From Methylobacterium sp. CB376 (lineage in GTDB: Bacteria > Pseudomonadota > Alphaproteobacteria > Rhizobiales > Beijerinckiaceae), in assembly GCF_029714205.1 (NCBI RefSeq), contig NZ_CP121648.1, forward strand, positions 7,107,501-7,171,500: a stretch of DNA of 64,000 nt, given 5' to 3'. This document shows, one piece after another, positions 17,952 through 25,740 of the stretch. Every line of letters starts with the position of its first letter. Position 1 is the stretch's first letter. The position numbers were made by a program, and so were the translations under genes. The notes beneath the pieces are model-generated. The model had not been told where the DNA came from, did not search any database, and saw only the letters and a program-made list of their open reading frames with translations.

Positions 17952-18310
17952 CCAGTCGCCGCAGCCCCAAGTCCCGCGCCGCGTCCCGTGCTCCCTCCCG
18001 CGCCACCTGGTCGATGGGCGGCTTCGACCCGGTCTTCTACCTCGCCACCTATCCGGACGTGGCCGAGCACGGCTGCGATCCCCTGGAGCATTACCTGACC
18101 TTCGGGTGGAAGGAGGGCCGCGATCCCTCCGCGCAGTTCAGCACGTCGGGCTATCTCTCGGCGAATCCCGACGTGGCCGAGGCGGGCATCAACCCCCTGG
18201 TGCATTACCGCATGCACGGCCTCGCCGAGGGGCGCAGCGGCTGGCAGAAGACCCTGGATCCGGCCGGAATCGCGCTGCGGGCGCGCCGCGCGACCCGCAA
18301 GCCGGACTGA
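17948..18310 (+). CDS. Small protein with two FDPxxYLxxxPDV-type repeats
   Basis: The 120-residue product has a basic Ser/Arg-rich N-terminus and two related units at about 26-59 and 64-96: FDPVFYLATYPDVAEHGCDP...HYLTFGWKEGRDP and STSGYLSANPDVAEAGINP...HYRMHGLAEGR. Repeats of this type occur in alphaproteobacterial and cyanobacterial surface, glycosyltransferase-associated and RTX-like proteins, usually fused to larger domains; here they stand alone. No signal peptide or catalytic domain is visible. A GTG three codons upstream is an alternative start. Function unknown. Confidence 0.7.
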   Translation: MTSRRSPKSRAASRAPSRATWSMGGFDPVFYLATYPDVAEHGCDPLEHYLTFGWKEGRDPSAQFSTSGYLSANPDVAEAGINPLVHYRMHGLAEGRSGWQKTLDPAGIALRARRATRKPD

Positions 18311-18835
18311 CGGCCGCCCCGCCCGGGACGCCGCGCTGGCCGACCGCTGCCGGCCCTGCGGCGCGGCCCGCTGCGGTCCACTGCGGCACCGGGGCGGCCG
18401 CCGCCATTCCCCACGCCCTGAATTAAGCCGCGCGATCTATGCCGGTCGCCCGTGGCCCGGGCGCGACAATCCCAAGATCTTTGCCAGCACATCCGCCGGT
18501 GCCCCGCAGGTCATCGACCGGGCATTGACAGGGGTGCCGTCGCGTCACGGCGGCCGCAACACCTCGCCGCGCGCGCGCTTGGTGATTGGCGGGCCGTGTC
18601 CGCGTTTCGAGGTTAAAAATTGCTAAACCCTGTTAACCATTAATTAACCGCGCCCTCTCAAACATCGGCCCATCGCAAGCGCCTTGCCGCAATCGCTTTC
18701 CAGCCTCGATATCCGAGGCTGATCAGCAACGCGTGCAGCGAATGCGTGTGAACCGGCCGGGATCGAGAAGCGCCGAGCAACAGGCTTCGGTCCTGACCTT
18801 GCAAAACTGGCCAATGTCTTTTGGGGGCAAGGGCA
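18311..18835 (+). other. 525-bp intergenic regulatory region upstream of ftcR
   Basis: No credible protein gene is seen here. The first 300 bases are GC-rich and featureless to me; the part from 18605 to 18660 is strikingly AT-rich for this genome and contains the CtrA box. A TTGACA hexamer at 18525-18530 has no -10 partner. The region is long enough for a 5' leader of up to about 180 bases before ftcR. Confidence 0.6.
18613..18647 (+). promoter_or_regulatory. CtrA binding site(s) upstream of ftcR
   Basis: A perfect TTAA-N7-TTAA box lies at 18633-18647 (within TTAACCATTAATTAACC), and a near match TTAA-N7-TAAA lies 20 bases upstream at 18613-18627. TTAA-N7-TTAA is the established consensus of the alphaproteobacterial cell-cycle regulator CtrA. 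The next gene is the flagellar master regulator, so CtrA control of flagellar synthesis is the natural reading. Confidence 0.7.
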
Positions 18836-19516
18836 GTGTATATCGTGATCGATGAGCGGCAGGGCGTCGCGGCCGAGTACGTGGCGGGCTTCAACGAGCA
18901 TGGAGTGCCCTCCCGGAGCCTCGACGCGGACACCCTGCGGACCTGGCTCGACGCTCGGTCGCGCGATGACCTCGACCGCGTCGAGGGTTTCCTGATCGGC
19001 GACTACCAGCACCGCGCCGCCGACACCGCCATTCTGCGCAGGCTGTCGCGGGCACCGATCATCGCGCTCAGCGAGACGCGGTCCCTGGCGCAGACCCTGG
19101 ACCTCTTCACTGCCGGCATCGACGACGTGGTCCGCCGGCCCGTCCACGTCCGGGAGATCCTGGCCCGGGCCGACGCGATCCGCCGCCGGATGAACAGGGG
19201 CGAGCCGCGCAGCGCGGCGCCCCAGCAGGCCGAGCGGCTCGTCGTGCACTTCGACGGCCGGGATCCCGAGATCGACGGCGAGAGCCTGATGCTGCCGCGC
19301 CGCGAGCGCCACATCCTCGAATACCTCGCCCGCAACCGCGGTCGCTGGCTCACCAAGACCCAGATCTTCGACGCGGTCTACGGCGATCACGCCAGCGACG
19401 TCGAGGAGAGCGTCGTCGAGGGGCACATCAGCAAGCTGCGCAAGAAGCTGCGGCAGCGCATCGGGCGCGACCCGATCGAGGCCAAGCGGATGGTCGGCTA
19501 CAGCTTCGTCGGCTGA
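18836..19516 (+). CDS. ftcR: Flagellar master regulator FtcR/Rem (OmpR-type)
   Basis: The 226-residue protein matches FtcR of Brucella and Rem of Sinorhizobium: an atypical receiver domain (1-115) beginning MYIVIDER, with GFLIGDYQ, APIIALSE, GIDDVVRRPVHVREILARA, then HFDGRDPEIDG and a winged-helix DNA-binding domain (about 135-226; LPRRERHILEYLARNRG, ESVVEGHISKLRKKL). The receiver lacks the standard Lys-Pro switch (Arg-Pro instead), in line with a regulator that may not need phosphorylation. The start is GTG at 18836, with GGGGGCAAGGG before it and a product start equal to the family. It should activate the flagellar genes that follow. Its 3' end overlaps the PilZ gene by 19 bases. Confidence 0.9.
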   Translation: MYIVIDERQGVAAEYVAGFNEHGVPSRSLDADTLRTWLDARSRDDLDRVEGFLIGDYQHRAADTAILRRLSRAPIIALSETRSLAQTLDLFTAGIDDVVRRPVHVREILARADAIRRRMNRGEPRSAAPQQAERLVVHFDGRDPEIDGESLMLPRRERHILEYLARNRGRWLTKTQIFDAVYGDHASDVEESVVEGHISKLRKKLRQRIGRDPIEAKRMVGYSFVG

Positions 19517-19953
19517 TCCGCCGGATCGCGCCGGGCTCCCGAAGGATCCGGCGCGGACCCGCCTCGGATCCGCGAGGATCCGCCAGGGTCCGCCCCGGAT
19601 CCGCGAGGATCGGCCTCGGATCCTCGCGGATCCGACACGGATCCTCGCGGATCCGACACGGATCCTCGCGGATCCGACAGGAAGGCGAGGCCGGCGAAGT
19701 CGCCGCGCCGCCAGCGCAGGACCACCGTCACGCTGCGCAGGTTGTGTCCGGCGATATAGAGCGCGAAGCGCTCGGGCAGCGCGACCGCGCGGTCGATCCG
19801 GATCTTGGCGCCGCTGCGCGACAGGTCCCGCACCGTGCAGGGGACGAGCTGGTCGCTGCCCAGGACGATGCGGCCCTGCTGCAGCACCCGGTGCCGGCGG
19901 CCCGCGCCCGGATCCCGGTTCCGGCCCGCCGAGTGCTCCTTCGCGTCGTCCAT
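19498..19953 (-). CDS. PilZ-domain protein with repeated DPRGS tail
   Basis: The 151-residue protein has a PilZ-like core: RRHRVLQQGRIVL, then CTVRDLSRSGAKIRID (the D-x-S-x-x-G motif), FALYIAG and VTVVLRWRRGDFAGLAFL, so it may bind cyclic di-GMP and link it to motility. The first motif is Arg-rich but I do not find exact RxxxR spacing, so binding is uncertain. The last 55 residues are SDPRGSV/ADPRGSG-type repeats encoded by a 21-bp DNA repeat and likely disordered. The start ATG at 19953 is chosen at the beginning of the domain-like sequence; an upstream start at 20031 would add 26 residues. It lies opposite ftcR and divergent from the flagellar operon. Confidence 0.75.
   Translation of the reverse strand: MDDAKEHSAGRNRDPGAGRRHRVLQQGRIVLGSDQLVPCTVRDLSRSGAKIRIDRAVALPERFALYIAGHNLRSVTVVLRWRRGDFAGLAFLSDPRGSVSDPRGSVSDPRGSEADPRGSGADPGGSSRIRGGSAPDPSGARRDPADQPTKL
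19619..19683. repeat. 21-bp tandem repeat, three units, in the PilZ gene tail
   Basis: TCCTCGCGGATCCGACACGG plus A repeats at 19621, 19642 and 19663 almost without change, and decayed copies of the same GGATCC-centred unit continue down to about 19550. On the coding strand each unit gives seven residues (SDPRGSV), so copy-number changes keep the frame. Confidence 0.9.
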
Positions 19954-20064
19954 TCCGACCTGTCCCCCCGGTCCCGCTGCGCGCCGGAACGCCGCTCCTC
20001 CCGAGCCTAGGGCGAGGCCGCGCCGGGGCAAAGCCCCTCCCGGGCGAGGCCCGGCGACCGAAGG

Positions 20065-20079
20065 TTAACGCGACCTTAA
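20065..20079 (+). promoter_or_regulatory. CtrA box upstream of the flagellar accessory operon
   Basis: TTAA-CGCGACC-TTAA is a perfect TTAA-N7-TTAA site 45 bases before the ATG at 20125, in the divergent gap shared with the PilZ gene. With the box before ftcR it is one of only two full matches that I find in the intergenic DNA of the window. Confidence 0.65.
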
Positions 20080-20124
20080 CCAAATCCTTTCAAGTCTTGG
20101 CAACTGATCCTCGCCGAGCCGGTC

Positions 20125-20751
20125 ATGCCCGTCGCTTCCCGCCCTCCCCGCCAGCCGCCGCGCGCCGCCAAGCTGCCGGCATCCGGGCCCCAGCCCTCCA
20201 GACCCCCGGCCCCGACCGGGACGAGCGGGCGCGCGTCCCTCATCTTCGAGTCCGGCCTGACCACCGCCGAGATCCGGCGCCGGGTGCGCGCGGCCGCCCT
20301 GGAGCGGGCGACCTTCGCGGCGGTGATCGGGCTCGGCATCGCGACGACCGGGTTCGCCGCCTACACCTTCGTCGGAGGACCGATGCCGGTCGAGCTCCGC
20401 CCGATCGTGCCGCCGACCGCCGGGCCGATGGCCTGGAAGCGCGGCATCACCGCCACGCCGCCGCAGGATCTCGACCCGCTGGTGACCGGCTCGCTGCCCG
20501 ACCCGCGGACGCCGACGGCGCCCGGCCAGGGCGGCGCCAGGACCGAGCCGGCCGGGCGGGGCTACACGGTGCGGGGCGTGCAGGAGGGCGTCGCCCTGAT
20601 CGAGGGGCCGAGCGGCCTGCGCCGGGTGGAGCCCGGCACCGAGCTGCCCGGCGCCGGGCGCGTCCTGTCGATCCTGCCCTCCGGCGGCGGCTGGATCGTC
20701 GTCACCTCCGAGACGATCATCCCCCCGGGCGGGTCGGTCGCGCGCCGGTAG
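20125..20751 (+). CDS. Single-pass membrane protein of unknown function, first gene of the flagellar run
   Basis: The 208-residue protein has a disordered Pro/Arg-rich N-terminus (1-36), a short amphipathic part, one probable transmembrane segment at about 62-84 and a periplasmic region. Its C-terminal 60 residues (YTVRGVQEGVALIEGPSGLRRVEPG...ILPSGGGWIVVTSETII) form alternating strands that recall the small beta domains of PilP/GspC-type pilot proteins, but that similarity is weak and only by eye. The CtrA box just upstream and the flagellar genes downstream suggest a role in flagellar or motor assembly. Function not established. Confidence 0.7.
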   Translation: MPVASRPPRQPPRAAKLPASGPQPSRPPAPTGTSGRASLIFESGLTTAEIRRRVRAAALERATFAAVIGLGIATTGFAAYTFVGGPMPVELRPIVPPTAGPMAWKRGITATPPQDLDPLVTGSLPDPRTPTAPGQGGARTEPAGRGYTVRGVQEGVALIEGPSGLRRVEPGTELPGAGRVLSILPSGGGWIVVTSETIIPPGGSVARR

Positions 20752-20877
20752 CCCGGGTCGTCGAGCCTGACGCAAGGAAAGCGGTTTACCGGTTCCAGAG
20801 GATGCATGACGTAAGGTCGGGGCAGGCCGGGCAGGACCCGGCGGTGCCCTCCCGCATCCGCAGCCGGAGACGACGTC

Positions 20878-22167
20878 GTGACCTCGACCTTCACGAGCTA
20901 TCAGCTCCTCACGCGCGACATCACCAAGACCCTCACGCGCAAGGCCAACGAGAAGACGGTCAGGCGCGACACCGACTATTTCACCGCCAATATCGGCAAG
21001 GTGAAGTCGGTCGATGACTTCATGAAGGATGACCGCCTGTACGCCTACGCCATGAGGGCGCACGGACTTGAGGAGATGATCTACGCCAAGGCGTTCATGC
21101 GGCGGGTGCTGACCGAAGGCGTGGCGTCGCCTTCGAGCTTCGCCAACCGCCTCGCCGACCAGCGCTACGTCGAGTTCGCGCGCCAGTTCCAATTCGCTAC
21201 GGATGTCACGGCGCAGGGCGCCGACCCGGTGATGACCGGCAAGACCTACGCTGATTACAGGCTCGGACCGGCGATTCCGGCCCGGCTGAGCGGAGCTTTC
21301 CCGCTCGGCCAGGCGATGGACTTCTCGGACAAGGTCGAGGCCCGCTTCACGATCAGTTCGCGGGTCGATGCCACGACCACCAAGAGCGCCACCATCGTCC
21401 TCAACAAGTCCACGCTCAGGGACGCGGTGTCCGACCTCGCGCGCGTCACGCCCGCCGAGCTGGTCGCGGCGATCAACAGCCAGATCGCCGCCTCGGGCGA
21501 GGCGAACCTCGCCGGCAAGGTGTCGGCCAGCCTCGGCGCCAAGGGCGAGCTGTTCCTCGAGACGACCGCCTTCGCCTCGCTCGGGCCCGACGGCAAGCCC
21601 GGCGGCACGGGGGCCTACGCGGACGTCCTCTACGAGGGGGGCGGGCAGGTCCGCACCATCACGATCCAGAATCTGGCCCCGGCGGAGGGGCGGCAGTTGG
21701 CGGATGTCGGCTTCGGCTCCGCCCTGCCGATGAGCGCCCGGGCGCAGCGGGTCACGCTGGCCTACCTGAACCAAGCGATCGAGCGCGACGAGGGCGAGAA
21801 GGACACGGGCGTGCGCCTCGCGCTCTACTTCACGCGCATGGCCCCGACCCTCAGCAGCCCCTACGACATCCTGAGTGACCCGGCCCTGACCAAGGTCGCC
21901 AACGTGGTGCTCGGGCTCCCGGCGACGAGCGGCGCCGCGACGAGCGACGCGCTCGTGCGCCGCGCCGCGCTCATCAAGCAGAAGATCGACATCGCGAGCT
22001 TCCAGGACCCGGCCAAGGTCCAGGCCTTCGTCAAGCGCTTCGCGGCGATCTGGGACGCCACCAACGCGGACGCGGAATCCTCGCCGGTGCTGGGGCTGTT
22101 CCCGACGAGTCCGAACTCGCAGGCGGAGAACCTCGGCAGGCTGCAGCGCTCGCGCGCGAAGTTCTGA
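20878..22167 (+). CDS. DUF1217-family flagellar-locus protein (copy 1)
   Basis: The 429-residue protein belongs to DUF1217, a family found in alphaproteobacterial flagellar clusters, often next to flgF and fliI. Signatures are TSYQLLTRDITK, YFTANIGKVKSVDDFM, LYAYAMRAHGLEEM, YAKAFMRRVL and SFANRLADQRYVEFARQF in the first 105 residues, and IASFQDPAKVQAFVKRFAAIWD near the C-terminus. Between these lies a separate region (about 150-300) with repeated strand-like segments similar to a flagellin/hook variable domain. Start is GTG at 20878. Its exact role is unknown; FlgE/FlgF-like secretion is a guess. A second, frameshifted copy follows. Confidence 0.85.
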   Translation: MTSTFTSYQLLTRDITKTLTRKANEKTVRRDTDYFTANIGKVKSVDDFMKDDRLYAYAMRAHGLEEMIYAKAFMRRVLTEGVASPSSFANRLADQRYVEFARQFQFATDVTAQGADPVMTGKTYADYRLGPAIPARLSGAFPLGQAMDFSDKVEARFTISSRVDATTTKSATIVLNKSTLRDAVSDLARVTPAELVAAINSQIAASGEANLAGKVSASLGAKGELFLETTAFASLGPDGKPGGTGAYADVLYEGGGQVRTITIQNLAPAEGRQLADVGFGSALPMSARAQRVTLAYLNQAIERDEGEKDTGVRLALYFTRMAPTLSSPYDILSDPALTKVANVVLGLPATSGAATSDALVRRAALIKQKIDIASFQDPAKVQAFVKRFAAIWDATNADAESSPVLGLFPTSPNSQAENLGRLQRSRAKF

Positions 22168-22179
22168 CGCGGGGCGGGG

Positions 22180-22238
22180 CCGCGCGCCAGGGGGCCGCGC
22201 GCCAGGAAGCCGCGAGCCAGGAGGCCGCAAGCCAGGGG
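22180..22238. repeat. 15-bp tandem repeat, four units
   Basis: Units related to CCGCGCGCCAGGRRG start at 22180, 22195, 22210 and 22225 with increasing sequence change, directly after the stop of the first DUF1217 gene. Confidence 0.85.
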
Positions 22239-22362
22239 CAAGCGTGCACCGTTACCAGTCCTTCAACCGCCACATCATAGGGTCGAGCGGGCTCACACCA
22301 TGACACGTCGAGGCCATCCAGGCGGACCGCGCCGCCCTGCGCCCGACGCAGGAGACCGCGCC

Positions 22363-23606
22363 GTGACCTCGACCTTCACGAACTACCAGCTCGTCGCCCG
22401 CGACCTGCCCAAGGCCCTCCAGCGCAAGGCCGCCGATCCCGTCGTCGCCCGCGACACGGCCTATTACGAGGCCAATATCGGCAAGGTGAAGTCGGTGGAC
22501 GACCTCATGGCCGACCAGCGCCTCTACGCCTACGCGATGAAGGCGTACGGGCTGGAGGACATGACCTACGCCAAGGCGTTCATGCGCAAGGTGCTGGAAG
22601 GCGGCGTCGCGGATGCGTCGAGCTTCGCCAACCGCCTCGCCGACCCGCGCTACGTCGCCTTCGCCCGGGCCTTCGACTTCGCGGCGGGCGCGGCCTCGGC
22701 GAGCGGGGCCGACGGCTCCATCTCCGAGAGCGGCGTCGTGCCCCCCAGCCGGCGCAGCTCACCGCGCCGGCCGCCCTGCCCGATTCCACCGACTTCTCGG
22801 GCGCCAACGAGGCGCGCTTCACCCTGACGAGCCGGCTCGACGCGACGACGACCCGCTCGGTCACGATCACCCTCAACGCCGCGACGCTGGCGGGGTCGGC
22901 GGCGGATCTCACCCGGGTCACGGGCGCCGAGATCGTCGCGGCGATCAACGCGCAGATCGCCGCCTCGGGCGAGGACGGCCTCGAGGACAGGGTGCAGGTC
23001 GGCCTGGGCGCGCGGAACGAGCTCTACTTCGAGACCACCGCGAGCGCGCCCGACGGATTCGGCACCGCGGTGGAGGCCGGGGGAACCGGCCGCACCCTCT
23101 CGGTCGAGAACGCCGCCCCCTCCGCCGCGGACCGCAAGGCGGTCGGCATCGGCTTCGGCACCGCGCTGCCCCCCGACGCGCAGGTCAGGACCGTCACGGA
23201 CGCCTACCTGGAGCAGACGCTGGAATCCGACGCGGGCGAGGAGGATACGGGCCTGCGCCTCGCCCTCTACTTCGCCCGCATGGCGCCCACCCTCACGAGC
23301 GCCTACGACATCCTCGGCGACGCGGCCCTGTCCAAGGTCGCCAACACGGTCGCGGGCCTGCCGGCGACGAGCGGGGCGGCGACGAGCGAGGCCCTGGACG
23401 CCCGCGCGGCGTTCCTCGCCGCGAAGATCGACATCGCGGGCTTCCAGGACCCGGCCAAGGTCCAGGCCTTCGTCAGGCGCTTCGCGGCGATCTGGGACGC
23501 GCAGAATTCGAGCGGCGACTCCCCCATCCTGGCCCTGTTCACGACGGCCGGCGGCGGCGGCGCCGACCCGCTCGGCAGCCTCTACCCAACGAACGCGAGC
23601 AGCTGA
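22363..23606 (+). pseudogene. DUF1217-family protein (copy 2), disrupted by a frameshift in a C6 run
   Basis: A GTG at 22363 opens a frame nearly identical in plan to copy 1 (TSTFTNYQLVARDLPKAL, YEANIGKVKSVDDLM, YAKAFMRKVL, SFANRLADPRYVAFARAFDF). At the CCCCCC run 22741-22746 the homologous frame moves by one: the first frame ends at 22827 in junk, while the other frame continues PAQLTAPAALPDSTDFSG, then ARFTLTSRLDATTTRSVTITL, and ends with FQDPAKVQAFVRRFAAIWD at 23606. One extra C would give a protein of about 414 residues. It is either a slipped-strand mutation or a sequence error. It arose by tandem duplication with copy 1. Confidence 0.85.
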
Positions 23607-23612
23607 CGCACC

Positions 23613-24341
23613 ATGCAGAACGGCCTCTACGTCTCCCTCTCGGCCCAGGTCGCGCTGCAGAAGCGCCTCGACACGGTCGCCAACAACATCGCCAACCTCG
23701 CCACGGTCGGCTACCGGGCCGAGGAGACGAAGTTCGAGGCGGTGTTCGACAAGGCCAGGACGGGGCCGGTGGCCTTCGCCAGCACCGGCGACACCTACAT
23801 CTCGCGGCTCGCCGGGCCGACGATCAAGACCGACGCGCCCCTCGACGTGGCGGTGCAGGGCGATGCCTGGCTCTCGGTGCAGGGCCCCGGGGGCGCCCCG
23901 GTCTACACCCGCGACGGGCGCATGACGATGGACGCGAGCGGGCAGCTGCGCAGCGTGTCCGGCCAGCCGATCCTCGATCCCGGCGGGGCGCCCATCCTCC
24001 TCGACCCGAATGCCGGGCCGCCGACGATCGGGCGCGACGGCAGCATCCAGCAGAACGGCAGCCTCGTCGGCTCCCTCGGGGTGTTCACCCTCGATGCCAA
24101 GTCCCGCATCACGCGGGCCGGGCCCGGCGCCGTGACGTCGAACCTGCCCGCCCGCCCGGTCCAGGACTTCACCAAGATCGGCGTCGTGCAGGGCCATCTC
24201 GAGGGCGCGAACGTCAACCCGATCCTGGAGATGACGAAGCTCATCGCGATCCAGCGCGCCTTCGACAACGCGGTCGCGACGGCGAGCGAGGCGGATTCCT
24301 CGCTGCAGAGCGCGATCCGCACGCTCGGGCCGACGGGCTGA
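23613..24341 (+). CDS. flgF: Flagellar basal-body rod protein FlgF
   Basis: The 242-residue protein is an axial rod component. The N-terminal rod signature reads LDTVANNIANLATVGYRAEE (split here: LDTVANNIANL at residues 16-26, then GYRAEETKFE), and the C-terminal helix VQGHLEGANVNPILEMTKLI and IQRAFDNAV is the typical flg_bbr_C domain. Like other secreted axial proteins it has no cleavable signal and is exported by the flagellar type III system. It starts six bases after the DUF1217 copy 2 stop and abuts fliI. Confidence 0.93.
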   Translation: MQNGLYVSLSAQVALQKRLDTVANNIANLATVGYRAEETKFEAVFDKARTGPVAFASTGDTYISRLAGPTIKTDAPLDVAVQGDAWLSVQGPGGAPVYTRDGRMTMDASGQLRSVSGQPILDPGGAPILLDPNAGPPTIGRDGSIQQNGSLVGSLGVFTLDAKSRITRAGPGAVTSNLPARPVQDFTKIGVVQGHLEGANVNPILEMTKLIAIQRAFDNAVATASEADSSLQSAIRTLGPTG

Positions 24342-24344
24342 GCG

Positions 24345-25670
24345 ATGACGGACGCGCTCGCGCGGCTCGACGCGGCCCTCGCGGCGGGGCTCGAATCGCT
24401 GCCGGTGGTACGGGTCGGCGGGCCGGTCCGCGAGGTGACGGCGAGCGCCTGCCGGGTCGCGGGCGTCGCCCCCTTCGTCCGCCTCGGCGACCGGATGGGG
24501 ATCGAGGCGGACGGGCGCGTGCAGATCGCCGAGGTGGTGCGGGTCGACGCCGCCGGCGCCACCCTCAAGCCCTTCGAGGCGCGGATCGAGGCCGGGATCG
24601 GCACCCGCGCCTTCCGGATCGGCCCGGCGCGGGTGCGGCCCGCCCCGTCCTGGAAGGGGCGCGTCCTCGACGCGCTCGGGCGCCCCCTCGACGGGCTCGG
24701 CCCGCTGCCGCCCGGCCCCGACCTCGTTCCCCTCGACGCCGACCCGCCGGCGGCCCTCGGCCGGGCGCGGCTGCGCGCGCCCCTGCGCACGGGGGTGCGG
24801 GCGATCGACCTGTTCACGCCCCTCTGCGCGGGCCAGCGCATCGGCATCTTCGCGGGATCGGGCGTCGGCAAGTCGACCCTGCTCGCCATGCTGGCCGGGG
24901 CGCGGGGCTTCGACAGCGTGGTGGTGGCGCTGGTCGGCGAGCGCGGCCGCGAGGTGCGGGAATTCCTTGAAGGCCCGCTCGCGGCGAGCCGCGGGCGCGC
25001 CGCGATCGTGGTCTCGACCGGCGACGAGAGCCCGATGATGCGCCGCCAGGCGCCCCGCCTCGCCATGGCGGTCGCCGAGAGCCTGCGCGACCGGGGCGAG
25101 GCGGTGCTGCTGATCGTCGATTCGGTGACGCGCTACGCCCACGCGGCCCGGGACGTGGCGCTGGCGGCGGGGGAGCCGGCCGTCGCCCGCGGCTTCCCGC
25201 CGAGCGTCTTCTCGGACCTGCCCCGCCTGCTCGAGAGGGCCGGGCCCGGGCAGGACGGGCGCGGCAGCATCACCGGGATCTTCTCGGTCCTGGTCGACGG
25301 CGACGACCACAACGACCCGGTCGCCGACAGCATCCGCGGCACCCTCGACGGGCACGTCGTGCTCGATCGGGGCATCGCCGACCAGGGCCGCTACCCGGCG
25401 ATCGACCTCCTCGGCTCGATCTCGCGGCTTTCCGACCAGGTCTGGACGCCCGAGCAGCGCGACGTCGTGCGCCGGCTCAAGGGCATGATCGCCCGCTTCG
25501 AGGAGACCCGCGACCTGCGGCTGATGGGCGGCTACCGCGCGGGCTCCGACGCGGAGCTCGATCAGGCCGTCGGTCTGGTCCCGCGCATCTACGAGTCCCT
25601 CCGGCAGGAACCCGGCCAGCCTCCGAGCGAGGACGCCTTCCTGGAACTCGCCCAATCCTTGCGCGGGTGA
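24345..25670 (+). CDS. fliI: Flagellum-specific ATPase FliI
   Basis: The 441-residue hexameric ATPase energises substrate unfolding at the flagellar export gate. Walker A is GSGVGKST at about residues 171-178, the following VGERGREVREFLEG block is diagnostic of FliI/SctN rather than F1 beta, Walker B is VLLIVDSVTRYAHA near 250, and GSITGIFSVLVDGDDHNDPVADSIRGTLDGH (split here for length) lies near 305. It sits three bases after flgF. No fliH or fliJ is directly beside it; a FliJ-like gene is at 36672. Confidence 0.95.
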   Translation: MTDALARLDAALAAGLESLPVVRVGGPVREVTASACRVAGVAPFVRLGDRMGIEADGRVQIAEVVRVDAAGATLKPFEARIEAGIGTRAFRIGPARVRPAPSWKGRVLDALGRPLDGLGPLPPGPDLVPLDADPPAALGRARLRAPLRTGVRAIDLFTPLCAGQRIGIFAGSGVGKSTLLAMLAGARGFDSVVVALVGERGREVREFLEGPLAASRGRAAIVVSTGDESPMMRRQAPRLAMAVAESLRDRGEAVLLIVDSVTRYAHAARDVALAAGEPAVARGFPPSVFSDLPRLLERAGPGQDGRGSITGIFSVLVDGDDHNDPVADSIRGTLDGHVVLDRGIADQGRYPAIDLLGSISRLSDQVWTPEQRDVVRRLKGMIARFEETRDLRLMGGYRAGSDAELDQAVGLVPRIYESLRQEPGQPPSEDAFLELAQSLRG

Positions 25671-25740
25671 CCCACAGCCCAGCCCCGCGCAAGCGTGCCC
25701 GCGTCTAGTACCCCGCAACCGGAATCTTCGAGGTCACACG

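Noticed and set aside
18525..18553. TTGACA as a promoter for ftcR
   Set aside because: No AT-containing -10 element lies 15-19 bases downstream.
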